Positions 33,642 to 42,330 of a stretch of 64,000 nucleotides of DNA are shown piece after piece (positions within the stretch are counted from its first letter, which is position 1; every line of letters starts with the position of its first letter). A program made the position numbers and the translations under genes. The notes below the pieces were generated by a model. It was given only the letters and a program-made list of their open reading frames with translations, was not told where the DNA came from and did not search any database. Origin of the DNA: Imperialibacter sp964351395 (lineage in GTDB: Bacteria > Bacteroidota > Bacteroidia > Cytophagales > Cyclobacteriaceae); assembly GCA_964351395.1 (NCBI GenBank), contig CAYGOF010000009.1, forward strand, positions 1-64,000. The letters run 5' to 3'.

Positions 33642-34616
33642 TTGTCAAAAAAAGGTTTGAGCACCGTTTCCATCATTATTCTTTGTTACAATCAGGAAAA
33701 ATTCATCGCTGAGACGCTGCAGTCGGTGTTTGGTCAAAGCTATGGAAACATCCAGGTCATTGTTGTCGACGACTGTAGCACAGACGATAGCAGGAGCATT
33801 ATACATACCCAACTTGCAGAGCGACCAGAGGTGCTGTTCATTGCCAATGATCGAAACCTGGGCAATTGCGCAGCCTTTAACCGAGGTTTATCGATGGCAA
33901 CAGGAGATTTCGTAGTCGATTTGGCAGGTGACGATGTTTTATTTCCTGACAGCATCGCCAATAGGGTGGCTTTTTTTCAATCTTTGCCCGATCAAGTAGG
34001 TGTCACCTATTCGAATGCTAGCTATATAGACGAAAATGGCAGTTTTATTAAGAGCCATTTTTCTTCCGACACAAAGCCTCCCCAGGGAGATATCTACAGG
34101 GATTTGATTTTAACTTATTTCATTGCCCCACCCACCATGATGTTCAGAAGAAGCGTGATGCTAGCGCTTGGGGGATATGATGAAAGTTTGGCCTATGAAG
34201 ATTTTGACTTCTGGGTAAGGTCTTCAAGGGAATATCAGTACGCCTACCAGCCTGAAGTTCAGATCAAGATCAGAAAACACAAAGCTTCATTGTCGACAAG
34301 GCAATACGCTGTCGGAGATACTCAATTACGAAGCACTTATTTGGTTTGTCTCAAAATTGAGGCAATGAATCGATCGAAAGCGGAGGAAGATGCGTTGGTA
34401 AAAAGGCTAAGGTATGAGGCAAGACAGGCATTTTTTAGTGCTAAGCATAAGGAGGCTAAGCTATTCCTTAAGCTTCTGAAGGACTATGGAGAGCCGGGTT
34501 TTCTATACTGGTTGCTCGAAATATTGAACGATCAAAAAATAGACCTGAGGTGGCTAAGAACCACGTATCACTGGCTATTTTTTAGCGTTTTTGCGCCAAA
34601 ATCTCATTTCAAGTGA
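33642..34616 (+). CDS. Glycosyltransferase family 2
   Basis: A 324-residue GT-A enzyme with SIIILCYNQEKFIAETLQSVFGQSY (about 10-34), VIVVDDCSTDDS (about 40-51), and the DxD-like DLAGDDVLFPDS (about 93-104), then FRRSVMLALGGYDESLAYEDFDFWVR (about 168-193). These are the A-type family-2 motifs. The start is a TTG at 33642; no in-frame ATG lies before the first motif (an ATG five bases earlier is out of frame). Its end overlaps the dioxygenase gene by 42 nt, tail to tail. It probably adds a sugar to the same surface glycan as the neighbours. Confidence 0.85.
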   Translation: MSKKGLSTVSIIILCYNQEKFIAETLQSVFGQSYGNIQVIVVDDCSTDDSRSIIHTQLAERPEVLFIANDRNLGNCAAFNRGLSMATGDFVVDLAGDDVLFPDSIANRVAFFQSLPDQVGVTYSNASYIDENGSFIKSHFSSDTKPPQGDIYRDLILTYFIAPPTMMFRRSVMLALGGYDESLAYEDFDFWVRSSREYQYAYQPEVQIKIRKHKASLSTRQYAVGDTQLRSTYLVCLKIEAMNRSKAEEDALVKRLRYEARQAFFSAKHKEAKLFLKLLKDYGEPGFLYWLLEILNDQKIDLRWLRTTYHWLFFSVFAPKSHFK

Positions 34617-35396
34617 AATTCTGGTTGTGTTTTTGTTTTGATTGGCAGACCCTCCGTGGATCAAATAAGGAGAAAAGACCAATACGTGGTTCATGCCCGG
34701 ATTCGGTCTTTGAAGTGTCAAGGGCAATTCAGATTCAATAAGTCCGGGCAGATCAAACTTTATACCGTTCATTTCAGCTCCGTTTTTAGTCCTTGTGAGT
34801 CGATGTTCGGGCCAAAAGTGTGAGCCGGGCGCTATAACCAGCGACGATTTTTTATTGCTACCTGCAATCGGAACATAGATATTGAGCGTATCATTATTAT
34901 TTTCCTGCCAGGCATCTCGATGCAAGGGCTGATGGTCTGGTTGTCCGGGCCTGACCACACTTATTTGAAACGTCCTTTCCCCGGTGAGTGGGTTCAACGT
35001 CTTTACAGGGATCGATACTATCTCCGAAATTGCCTCCTCGATGATGGAAATATGGATGGGTAGATGGTACCACTGCAATAGCTTAGTTTGCTCGACGACT
35101 CTTTCATGCAGCTCAGGATTGTTTTTGACCAGCTTGTGGTAGTTAGCTATGTTAAATTTTGCGTCGACATCAATACCTGCTTTTTGCATGCATTTTCTGA
35201 AAAGCTCCTCAACCCCCTGGTGAAACTGTAAAAAAGTGCCAATTGGAAGGAATTTTTTAAGGGTAAAACCTTCTTTACCCCAAACTCTTTTTGAGGTTAG
35301 GTCATCGTGCTTTCTAACAAGTACTTCGTTTCTGCCAACGAAGGTTTCGCCACTCACTTCATGTTCAATCGACCGCATTCCTACCCGTACCTTCAT
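34575..35396 (-). CDS. PhyH-type Fe(II)/2-oxoglutarate dioxygenase
   Basis: A 273-residue protein with a double-stranded beta-helix in its second half. The iron triad is visible: QPLHRDAW gives His159 and Asp161, YLIHGGSAN gives His247, and Arg259 in TTRISLEMRFW would bind 2-oxoglutarate. PhyH-family enzymes hydroxylate lipids, small molecules or sugars. The substrate is unknown. It starts 22 nt after rsgA on the same strand and is the third gene of waaA-rsgA-dioxygenase, but its tail overlaps the GT2 gene, so it also borders the glycan block. A Kdo- or sugar-hydroxylase role is an attractive but unproven inference. Confidence 0.8.
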   Translation of the reverse strand: MKVRVGMRSIEHEVSGETFVGRNEVLVRKHDDLTSKRVWGKEGFTLKKFLPIGTFLQFHQGVEELFRKCMQKAGIDVDAKFNIANYHKLVKNNPELHERVVEQTKLLQWYHLPIHISIIEEAISEIVSIPVKTLNPLTGERTFQISVVRPGQPDHQPLHRDAWQENNNDTLNIYVPIAGSNKKSSLVIAPGSHFWPEHRLTRTKNGAEMNGIKFDLPGLIESELPLTLQRPNPGMNHVLVFSPYLIHGGSANQNKNTTRISLEMRFWRKNAKK

Positions 35397-35418
35397 CTGT
35401 CTTTTGATTTTTATTCAA

Positions 35419-36342
35419 CTATCTTCTGTTATCCTCGTCGTCAAACATCGACAAGTAGCTATGATAGCGACTAGCTGGCACCTTACCCTCGTTTAGCGCT
35501 TCGACTATAGCACATCCTGGTTCATGGGTATGAGAACAATTATGAAATTTGCACCGCCCAATGAGCGCACGCATTTCCGGAAAATAGTGACTCAGTTCTT
35601 CCTCCTCTACTTCAGCCAGTGCCAATTCCTTGATTCCTGGTGTATCAATCACAAAAGTGTTTTCTGCGATTTCAAACATTTCCGCAAAGGTGGTAGTATG
35701 CACTCCCTTGTTCGCAAAATCAGATACTTCTCCGGTCTTTTGCGAAGCATTTCCCGTCAGCTGATTCAGAAGCGTCGACTTACCCACTCCAGAATGTCCC
35801 GAAAAGAGCGTCGTCTTTCCGCTGATAAGTTTTTTGAGTTTGTCGATATCGGAAAGGTCAAAGGAAGATAATATCAACGTTTGATACCCTATCGATTCAT
35901 ACATATTGGCCAATTCATTCACCACCATCAAACTCTCGTCGTCCCAAAGATCCTTTTTATTAAATAGTATGAGCGCTGGAATCCTGTATGCTTCGGCTGT
36001 TACCAAAAATCGATCAATAAAACCGCTGGAAGTTTTCGGATACACAACAGATGCCACCAGTACCGCCAGGTCGATATTTGATGCCAGTAGGTGACCATAC
36101 GCCATTTTTTTCGGCGATTTTCTGATGATATAGTTCTCTCTCTGATAGATGCTTTCAATAATGAATTCTACGTCAGAGCTGGGTTCTTTAATAACCTCCA
36201 CCCAATCACCAACGGTGATGGGGTTGGTGACTTTTTTATCATCAAGCTTTAGCTTGCCCCGCAACCGGCAGTTGACCGTCTCTCTGTTAGTTAGCAGCAC
36301 CGTATACCATGACCCGGTCGATTTGATGACTCTACCTTTCAT
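35419..36342 (-). CDS. rsgA: Ribosome small-subunit-dependent GTPase A
   Basis: A 307-residue circularly permuted GTPase. An N-terminal OB fold comes first (GSWYTVLLTNRETVNCRLRGK), then the G4 motif FNKKDL, then the G1 loop FSGHSGVGKSTLLNQL, then G3 VIDTPGIKEL. The C-terminal zinc site is CKFHNCSHTHEPGC. RsgA matures the 30S ribosomal subunit. It is 11 nt inside the waaA gene at its start and upstream of the PhyH gene. All marks of the family are present. Confidence 0.95.
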   Translation of the reverse strand: MKGRVIKSTGSWYTVLLTNRETVNCRLRGKLKLDDKKVTNPITVGDWVEVIKEPSSDVEFIIESIYQRENYIIRKSPKKMAYGHLLASNIDLAVLVASVVYPKTSSGFIDRFLVTAEAYRIPALILFNKKDLWDDESLMVVNELANMYESIGYQTLILSSFDLSDIDKLKKLISGKTTLFSGHSGVGKSTLLNQLTGNASQKTGEVSDFANKGVHTTTFAEMFEIAENTFVIDTPGIKELALAEVEEEELSHYFPEMRALIGRCKFHNCSHTHEPGCAIVEALNEGKVPASRYHSYLSMFDDEDNRR

Positions 36343-37594
36343 TGCTTGAAAGTTCCCTGGTTATGTAATCTACAATCATTGTTGTGGCGCCGATGTTGTT
36401 TTGCACGTAAGTGCCTGCAGCTTTCCCCTTTTGTTCGCGAATCGCCTGGTCGGACACCAGGCTGCTAATGATTTCACTAGCTTGTACTGTGGAAGTGATT
36501 GGTATGCCGCCACCAGCATCAACAAGTCCTTGCAACTCCTGGAAACGATTATTTTCCTTATGGTCTCCCCAAAGAACGGGAATGCCAAAAGCAGCTGGTT
36601 CCAGCGTGTTGTGCAATCCCCCTCTGAATCCTCCTCCTACGAAGGCAATTTCACCATATCCGTACAAAGAAGATAGCATACCAATATTGTCAATTAGGAG
36701 CATTCGACACCCAGCAGCATTTTCAATAGTGGCATTTGAAAACCTGATGGCTTGGTGTCGGAATGAAGTTTCTAGTTTCTTAAGAAAACTCTCTTCAATT
36801 TGGTGCGGAGCAACGATCAATTTTATTTTTTCTCCTAGCTTGTTGAGAATAGGGAACAAAACTTTCATGTCGCTTTCCCACACACTTCCCAAAACGATGG
36901 TAAGTTCGTTGTCTTTGAAAGCAGCGGCAATTTCAATTTTTCTAGCCTGGTTTTTTACGGCTGCTACGCGATCAAATCGTGTGTCGCCAGCTACAGTTGC
37001 ACTACTGATTTCGATTTTTTTAAGCAGGTCTTTACTTGCCCCGTTTTGAACAAAAAAGTGTTGTATGTGCCGTAATGATTCCACCATAAATTGCCCATAG
37101 TTCTTAAAATAAAACATAGGCTCGAGAAAAATACATGATATAGACAGCATGGGTATGCCACGCTGATGAGCCACATCTATGTATTGCTTCCAGAATTCAT
37201 ATTTAATAAAGATGGCCAGGGATGGTTTTGTTAAATCATAGAACTTTTTAACGTTTGTGGCGGACTCAATGGGCAAATAACAGATATAGTCAACCATGGG
37301 ATACCCTTTTCTTACTTCAAAACCAGAAGGTGAGAAGAAGGTGAGCAGTATTCTTACATTTGGCAGTCTGTTTTTCAGCTCTTCGATCACCGGGCGACCT
37401 TGTTCGAACTCTCCAAGTGATGCTGCATGAAACCAAACGAGAGGTTGATCACTCATTGGTAAATTCGATTCCATATTTTCGAACAAACGCTTCCTCCCTT
37501 TATAAAAAAGTGCTGCTTTGGGGTTCACAAGAGCCGCCACCCTTATGAGCAAAAAGTACAATTGAATCCCTGATCGATAAAGGAAATGAATCAT
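36332..37594 (-). CDS. waaA: 3-deoxy-D-manno-octulosonic acid transferase
   Basis: A 420-residue GT-B enzyme. A hydrophobic N-terminus (LYRSGIQLYFLLIRVAALV) for membrane attachment is followed by VWFHAASLGEFEQGRPVIEEL (about 53-73), ILLTFFSPSGFEV (about 80-92) and the C-domain VLGSVWESDMKVLFP and FVGGGFRGGLHNTLEPAAFGIPVLWG (about 331-356). WaaA adds KDO to lipid IVA, the base of LPS. It heads the waaA-rsgA-dioxygenase set, its end overlapping rsgA by 11 nt. The upstream 231 nt to the divergent DUF6588 gene should hold its promoter. Confidence 0.9.
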   Translation of the reverse strand: MIHFLYRSGIQLYFLLIRVAALVNPKAALFYKGRKRLFENMESNLPMSDQPLVWFHAASLGEFEQGRPVIEELKNRLPNVRILLTFFSPSGFEVRKGYPMVDYICYLPIESATNVKKFYDLTKPSLAIFIKYEFWKQYIDVAHQRGIPMLSISCIFLEPMFYFKNYGQFMVESLRHIQHFFVQNGASKDLLKKIEISSATVAGDTRFDRVAAVKNQARKIEIAAAFKDNELTIVLGSVWESDMKVLFPILNKLGEKIKLIVAPHQIEESFLKKLETSFRHQAIRFSNATIENAAGCRMLLIDNIGMLSSLYGYGEIAFVGGGFRGGLHNTLEPAAFGIPVLWGDHKENNRFQELQGLVDAGGGIPITSTVQASEIISSLVSDQAIREQKGKAAGTYVQNNIGATTMIVDYITRELSSNER

Positions 37595-37825
37595 GCCGCA
37601 AATTAAGTAAAAAAGCCTCCATCACCAGTTGCGATGTCATAATCATTCCCGGTCAAACAAGTTTTCGAATTTGCCCAAAATCTGGCAAATACCCCATACA
37701 AGGGATTGAAAGGGAAGCTACGTAAATCAATTTTGCATATATATTGCAGAATCATTCAATGAATTGATTAAAATTGCACTCAAGAGTGAAAGAATATTAT
37801 AGAACCAATCTAAATCATAAAGAGT

Positions 37826-38851
37826 ATGAAGTCAGTTTTTACAAAAGTTTTTAGTTGTCTGGCACTCGCTATGTCGATGGCCATTCTTGTCCCGACAAGG
37901 TCCAATGCCCAGGATTTTTCAAGCCTGTTGCAGGCAGATCCCCAGGATGCTGAGGTTGTTATCGGAAATTATCTAGATCCAGCATTTAGCGCTTTCGGAC
38001 ACGGTATCGCAAATGGATGGTACAATACTGCTGCACCTCATAAGTTTCCTGGATTTGACTTAACAGTAACTGCTAATTTGGTGACAATTCCAGATGAGTC
38101 GAAGTTTTTTGAGCTGGTAGGCACAAGCACCATTACGGCAGACGGCGATGTGCCAACTATCTTTGGACCTTCAAATAATACGCAGTTATCTGTAAACGCT
38201 AGCAGAGACTTTCAAGGAACGACTTATACTACCTCTGCCACGTTTGATGCGCCTCCAAGTATCGATTTGCCAGCTGTTCCAGTTCCGGTGGCGCAACTAG
38301 GTATTGGATTACCAAAAGGAACTGATTTGAAGGTTCGGTTATTGCCAAGAATTGAGACAGATGATTTTAGTATGTCTTTGTGGGGCGTTGGTGTGATGCA
38401 TGATTTCAAGCAGTGGATTCCAGGCTTAAAGGTGGCGCCATTCGATATGTCGGTACTTCTTGGTTATACTAAATTTGAAGCAAGTGTTGACTTAACAAAC
38501 CCTGATTTTTCTGATGATGGAACAGGTGTCATTGGTACTTCGGCGTTCACAACTCAGGTACTGATATCTAAAAAATTGTCTGTGTTGACAGTGTATGGCG
38601 GCGTGGGCTTTAATAGCATCAAATCCATTTTGAAAATGGAAGGTGAGTACCGCATCGAAGGCCAAGACTCATTTGGAAACAGCCAGGAGATTTCACTTGG
38701 CACCAACCCAGTGGATATTAATCTCACAACCGGTGGTCCAAGAGCAACAATTGGAATGCGGTTGAAGCTAGCAGTTATTACGTTACATGCTGACTATACA
38801 GTGCAGAAGTTTAATACACTTTCTGCTGGCTTTGGTATAAGCGTGAGGTAA
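37826..38851 (+). CDS. DUF6588 outer-membrane protein
   Basis: A 341-residue protein with a signal peptide (MKSVFTKVFSCLALAMSMAILVPTRSNA before Q). Its mature part opens FSSLLQADPQDAEVVIGNYLDPAFSAFGHGIANGWYNTAAPHK, the recognisable DUF6588 start. Beta-strand pairs and glycine-rich turns follow (LSVLTVYGGVGF, GPRATIGMRLKLAVITLHADYTV), ending in FGISVR, as in an outer-membrane barrel. Function unknown. The gene is followed by a strong terminator, so it is a single-gene unit. Confidence 0.8.
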   Translation: MKSVFTKVFSCLALAMSMAILVPTRSNAQDFSSLLQADPQDAEVVIGNYLDPAFSAFGHGIANGWYNTAAPHKFPGFDLTVTANLVTIPDESKFFELVGTSTITADGDVPTIFGPSNNTQLSVNASRDFQGTTYTTSATFDAPPSIDLPAVPVPVAQLGIGLPKGTDLKVRLLPRIETDDFSMSLWGVGVMHDFKQWIPGLKVAPFDMSVLLGYTKFEASVDLTNPDFSDDGTGVIGTSAFTTQVLISKKLSVLTVYGGVGFNSIKSILKMEGEYRIEGQDSFGNSQEISLGTNPVDINLTTGGPRATIGMRLKLAVITLHADYTVQKFNTLSAGFGISVR

Positions 38852-38870
38852 TCTAGTACCTATGAACTAT

Positions 38871-38911
38871 AAAAAAGGCCAGTCGGAAGAAATTCCGACT
38901 GGCCTTTTTTT
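38871..38911 (+). terminator. Strong bidirectional rho-independent terminator
   Basis: AAAAAAGGCCAGTCGGAA..TTCCGACTGGCCTTTTTT has a perfect stem of more than 15 bp with a small loop, flanked by A-run and T-run, so it works on both strands. It lies between the convergent ends of the DUF6588 gene (38851) and lolA (38958). Confidence 0.9.
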
Positions 38912-38957
38912 GTTATCCTTTTGCAATGTCTATTCGAACCTATTCAATTTTTTGAGC

Positions 38958-39593
38958 TTATCTGAAGTCGATCACTTCTACGCCTGCGTGAGCCGCCATG
39001 TCAAAAACAAATTCCTGGTCAGTAAGTGAAGGTCTCTCAGTGAACTTGTTGATTGAGTAGGTGTAACGGTTACCTGATTTATCAAAAATTTTAAAACTAT
39101 TAAGGGCATTGTTGGCGCTTATCGACATTCTGATTTTAAAATAATTAAGGTTTTTGTCGTCAGGCACCAGGTCTACTGTTTTAACAGCCGCTGTTGTCAT
39201 ATCGTCAACAACAAGGTACTTATATCCTGTTTTATATAAATCGAATATGTTGTTCAGGTTGATTTCAGCGTCGTCGGGGCTGTAGGTGTTAATAGTTACT
39301 TCGTTCACTTCTTTTAGGTAAGTCCACACATCAGTACCGTCATTGATAATCTCCTGTTCTTCCAGGCCAAGTTTGAATTTTGTTCCTTTTACAGTAATAT
39401 TTCCTTTAAAGGCCTCATTTAGGTTCTCTTGAGGATTTTCCAATGTATAGGTAAAGTCGGCGGTAAATGCTGCTACGTTACGGTATTTGTTGCTCATGGC
39501 GTCAAGAATCTCTCTTGCAGCCGGGTCTTGCTGTGCGTATACAAAAGTGACAAACACCATCGCCAACAAACTCAATGCTCCTTTTAATTTCAT
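38958..39593 (-). CDS. lolA: LolA-like outer-membrane lipoprotein carrier
   Basis: A 211-residue exported protein (MKLKGALSLLAMVFVTFVYA before QQ). The mature part starts DPAAREILDAMSNKYRNVAAFTADFTYTLENP (about 22-53), the LolA-type N-terminus, followed by beta strands VTVKGTKFKLGL.., EQEIINDGTDVWTYL (about 78-92) and the NYFKIRMS region. LolA carries lipoproteins across the periplasm. It is downstream of ftsK by 131 nt on the same strand, an arrangement often kept in Bacteroidota. Confidence 0.8.
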   Translation of the reverse strand: MKLKGALSLLAMVFVTFVYAQQDPAAREILDAMSNKYRNVAAFTADFTYTLENPQENLNEAFKGNITVKGTKFKLGLEEQEIINDGTDVWTYLKEVNEVTINTYSPDDAEINLNNIFDLYKTGYKYLVVDDMTTAAVKTVDLVPDDKNLNYFKIRMSISANNALNSFKIFDKSGNRYTYSINKFTERPSLTDQEFVFDMAAHAGVEVIDFR

Positions 39594-39724
39594 TTTTTGT
39601 TATTTAAACTATCATTTTCAACTTGTAAAACTACATCTTTTATCTGACCATTGTTTTGATTCACAAAGTGAATGGTCTGATTTACAGAGGTGCTACCTAA
39701 TTTCAACCAAGATTGGTGCCAGTT

Positions 39725-42196
39725 TTAATTATCGAGACCTTTTAAGATAAATTCAAGCTCCATTTCATCCTTTACAAGTACTTCCCTGGCCTTGCTACCT
39801 TCGAATGAACCAACAATCCCAGCCGCTTCCAACTGATCGATGAGTCTTCCTGCCCGGTTATATCCTAATTTCATTTTTCTTTGAATGAGCGACGTACTGC
39901 CTTGTTGGTGCATCACAATAAGCTTAGCCGCTTCATCGAACAAAGCATCTCTGTCAGAAAGGTCAACTTCTCCGACGCCACTTTCACCACCTTCGTCGCC
40001 ATCAAACTCAGGGAGAATGTAGGCAGTGTCATAGCCTCTTTGTTCGGCAATAAATTCGCACACTCTTTCAACTTCTGGCGTGTCAACAAAGGCACACTGA
40101 AGCCTTATTATATCACTTCCTGTCGATAGCAGCATGTCACCCATGCCTACCAACTGGTCTGCGCCACCAGCATCTAGAATCGTGCGCGAGTCAATTTTAG
40201 AAGCTACCCTGAACGAAAGTCTTGCGGGAAAGTTAGCTTTGATTACGCCTGTAATTACGTTAACAGAAGGGCGCTGTGTAGCTACCACCAAGTGAATGCC
40301 AATGGCCCTGGCCAGCTGAGCAAGTCGCGCAATTGGTGTTTCTATCTCCTTTCCTGCTGTCATCATCAAATCAGCTAATTCGTCTATTACTACCACGATA
40401 TAAGGCAAGAACCTGTGGCCTTTGGTGGGGAGCAATTTCCTATTGACGAACTTGCCGTTGTATTCTTTGATGTTACGGCATGCAGCATCTTTCAATAGGT
40501 CGTAACGCTGGTCCATTTCAATACAAAGAGAGTTCAGCGTGAAGATCACTTTCTTTGTGTCGGTGATGATGGCCTCTTCACTGTTGGGTAACTTTGCCAA
40601 GAAGTGTCTTTCAATGGTGTTGAATAGTGTTAATTCCACCTTCTTCGGATCTACCAGCACAAATTTAAGTTGCGACGGGTGCTTTTTGTAAATCAATGAA
40701 GTAAGTAGCACGTTGATGCCTACCGACTTACCCTGACCAGTGGCTCCTGCCATCAGCATGTGGGGCATTTTGGCAAGGTCGAGCACAAACACTTCGTTGG
40801 AAATGGTTTTACCCAAAACGACTGGCAGCTCTTTGTCGCTTTTCATGAACTTTTCAGTCATGATTACCGACTTCATGTCCACCATTTCCCTGTTTTTATT
40901 GGGGACTTCAATTCCAATAGTACCACGGCCAGGGATAGGGGCGATTATTCTAATTCCAAGCGCGGCAAGGCTTAATGCAATATCATCCTCAAGGTTCTTG
41001 ATTTTCGAAATTTTCACACCAGCATCAGGGACAATTTCATACAGTGTTACTGTAGGGCCGATCGTGGCTTTGATGCTGGAAATGCCAATTTTGAAATTGG
41101 TAAGCGTCTCGACAATTTTGTCTTTGTTGGCTTCCAGCTCTTCTTTGGTAACCTTTACTTTATTGTCAGGATAATCGTTAAGCAAATCAGGGGTGGGATA
41201 CTTGTATTTGGGCAGGTCCAATGTAGGATCGTAATTGGCCAGTTTGCCATCTACCACTTCTTCTTCTACTTCTTCTACTTCCAGTGATACTTCGTCGGCC
41301 ACAGACGGCTTTTGAGCATCACCAAGTATTTTTTTCAGTGCTTTGTCTACTTCGTTTTCTGCTTCCAGGTCTTCCTCGTTTAATAACTCGAGGGGCACGT
41401 CTGTTTTGGACTCTGGTTGTTTTTTGTCCGTTTTTATTGACAATTCCACAGGTTCATCTTCTTTTTTGTCAGAAACTGTCCAGGAATTCAGTTCTTCTTC
41501 CTCATCTACTTGTGCTATACTTTCCACTTCTTCGCCAGGTTGATCTGCCGATGCTACCTCTTCGGAAGCTTGAAGGGGAGTTTCAGTAAACAGTTTAGTG
41601 ATGTTGAAATAGTAGATATTGAATGCAAGGAAGGAAAAGACCAAAAACAGGAAGGTGCCCCAGCCCATAAATTCGTTGAATATCAATGCCAGCTCGTAGC
41701 CTATTCCACCACTGAGGAATCCAAATTCAGAAATTTCGTTGCTGGAAAGTAAAAAGAAGCCTAGCAGGAGACTGATCCAAAAGATAAAAAACAATGAAAA
41801 TGAAAGAACACGCAATGGTGGCAAAAGTGTTTTTCCGAAAACCACTTTGAAACCAATAATGAAAAGGAATGGAGGCACCAGAAGGCAGGATATGCCAAAC
41901 CACTTGAAAATAAAGTAATGGGAAGTGACTGCTCCAAGCAAGCCTAATAAGTTCCTGATTTCAGATCCCGAAGCACGGATGCCTGTATCCATAAATGACT
42001 CGACCACACTTTGGTCGGCCTTTCCTGAAAAAAGGTAGGAAATAAATGAAATGAAAAGGAAAATAGATAAAATGAGCAAAAAGAAACCGAAGACAAGATG
42101 GGTCCTTTTGTCTTTGAAAATATTTGGAAGGGAAGTCTTTTCCTTCGCAGGTTCTTCTTTTTTAAAGTTATTGGTCTTAAAAGTATTTTTTGCCAT
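39725..42196 (-). CDS. ftsK: DNA translocase FtsK
   Basis: An 823-residue protein with four N-terminal membrane helices (about 32-200), a long acidic, low-complexity linker (about 205-320), the alpha/beta motor with Walker A AGATGQGKSVGIN and Walker B VVVIDELADLMMTAGKE, the RIGIHLVVATQRPSVNVITG segment, and a C-terminal gamma winged helix starting near DLSDRDALFDEAAKLIV. It pumps DNA across the closing septum and activates XerCD. A xer recombinase gene lies nearby (43404-44303). The glutamate-rich linker is encoded by a repetitive CTTCTTCTA stretch (about 41255-41285). Confidence 0.95.
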   Translation of the reverse strand: MAKNTFKTNNFKKEEPAKEKTSLPNIFKDKRTHLVFGFFLLILSIFLFISFISYLFSGKADQSVVESFMDTGIRASGSEIRNLLGLLGAVTSHYFIFKWFGISCLLVPPFLFIIGFKVVFGKTLLPPLRVLSFSLFFIFWISLLLGFFLLSSNEISEFGFLSGGIGYELALIFNEFMGWGTFLFLVFSFLAFNIYYFNITKLFTETPLQASEEVASADQPGEEVESIAQVDEEEELNSWTVSDKKEDEPVELSIKTDKKQPESKTDVPLELLNEEDLEAENEVDKALKKILGDAQKPSVADEVSLEVEEVEEEVVDGKLANYDPTLDLPKYKYPTPDLLNDYPDNKVKVTKEELEANKDKIVETLTNFKIGISSIKATIGPTVTLYEIVPDAGVKISKIKNLEDDIALSLAALGIRIIAPIPGRGTIGIEVPNKNREMVDMKSVIMTEKFMKSDKELPVVLGKTISNEVFVLDLAKMPHMLMAGATGQGKSVGINVLLTSLIYKKHPSQLKFVLVDPKKVELTLFNTIERHFLAKLPNSEEAIITDTKKVIFTLNSLCIEMDQRYDLLKDAACRNIKEYNGKFVNRKLLPTKGHRFLPYIVVVIDELADLMMTAGKEIETPIARLAQLARAIGIHLVVATQRPSVNVITGVIKANFPARLSFRVASKIDSRTILDAGGADQLVGMGDMLLSTGSDIIRLQCAFVDTPEVERVCEFIAEQRGYDTAYILPEFDGDEGGESGVGEVDLSDRDALFDEAAKLIVMHQQGSTSLIQRKMKLGYNRAGRLIDQLEAAGIVGSFEGSKAREVLVKDEMELEFILKGLDN

Positions 42197-42230
42197 GTAG
42201 GAGGGTCTCCCGGAATGAGTAAATTAGTCC

Positions 42231-42261
42231 CAAAAATAGTGATACCTCCGCAGCATTTCAA
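42231..42261 (-). promoter_or_regulatory. Promoter of ftsK
   Basis: On the minus strand, TTG (plus 42259-42261) is followed after 20 nt by TATTTTTG (plus 42231-42238), matching the Bacteroidota -33 TTG and -7 TAnnTTTG consensus with the right spacing, 34 nt upstream of the ftsK ATG. It lies after the pyrD stop. Confidence 0.6.
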
Positions 42262-42330
42262 CGAAAGACTCAGGAGATTCTCAGCTCAAAGCCAAGTGCC
42301 TAACCATGTGGGCTTTTTTGACGTGTGTGT

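Noticed and set aside
36411..37049. 212-codon plus-strand frame inside waaA
   Set aside because: It lies opposite a well-supported KDO transferase and its translation is low-complexity and serine-rich.
41255..41285. CTTCTTCTA repeats, possible CRISPR or VNTR
   Set aside because: They are in frame within ftsK and encode the acidic Glu/Val linker; no spacer-repeat pattern is seen.
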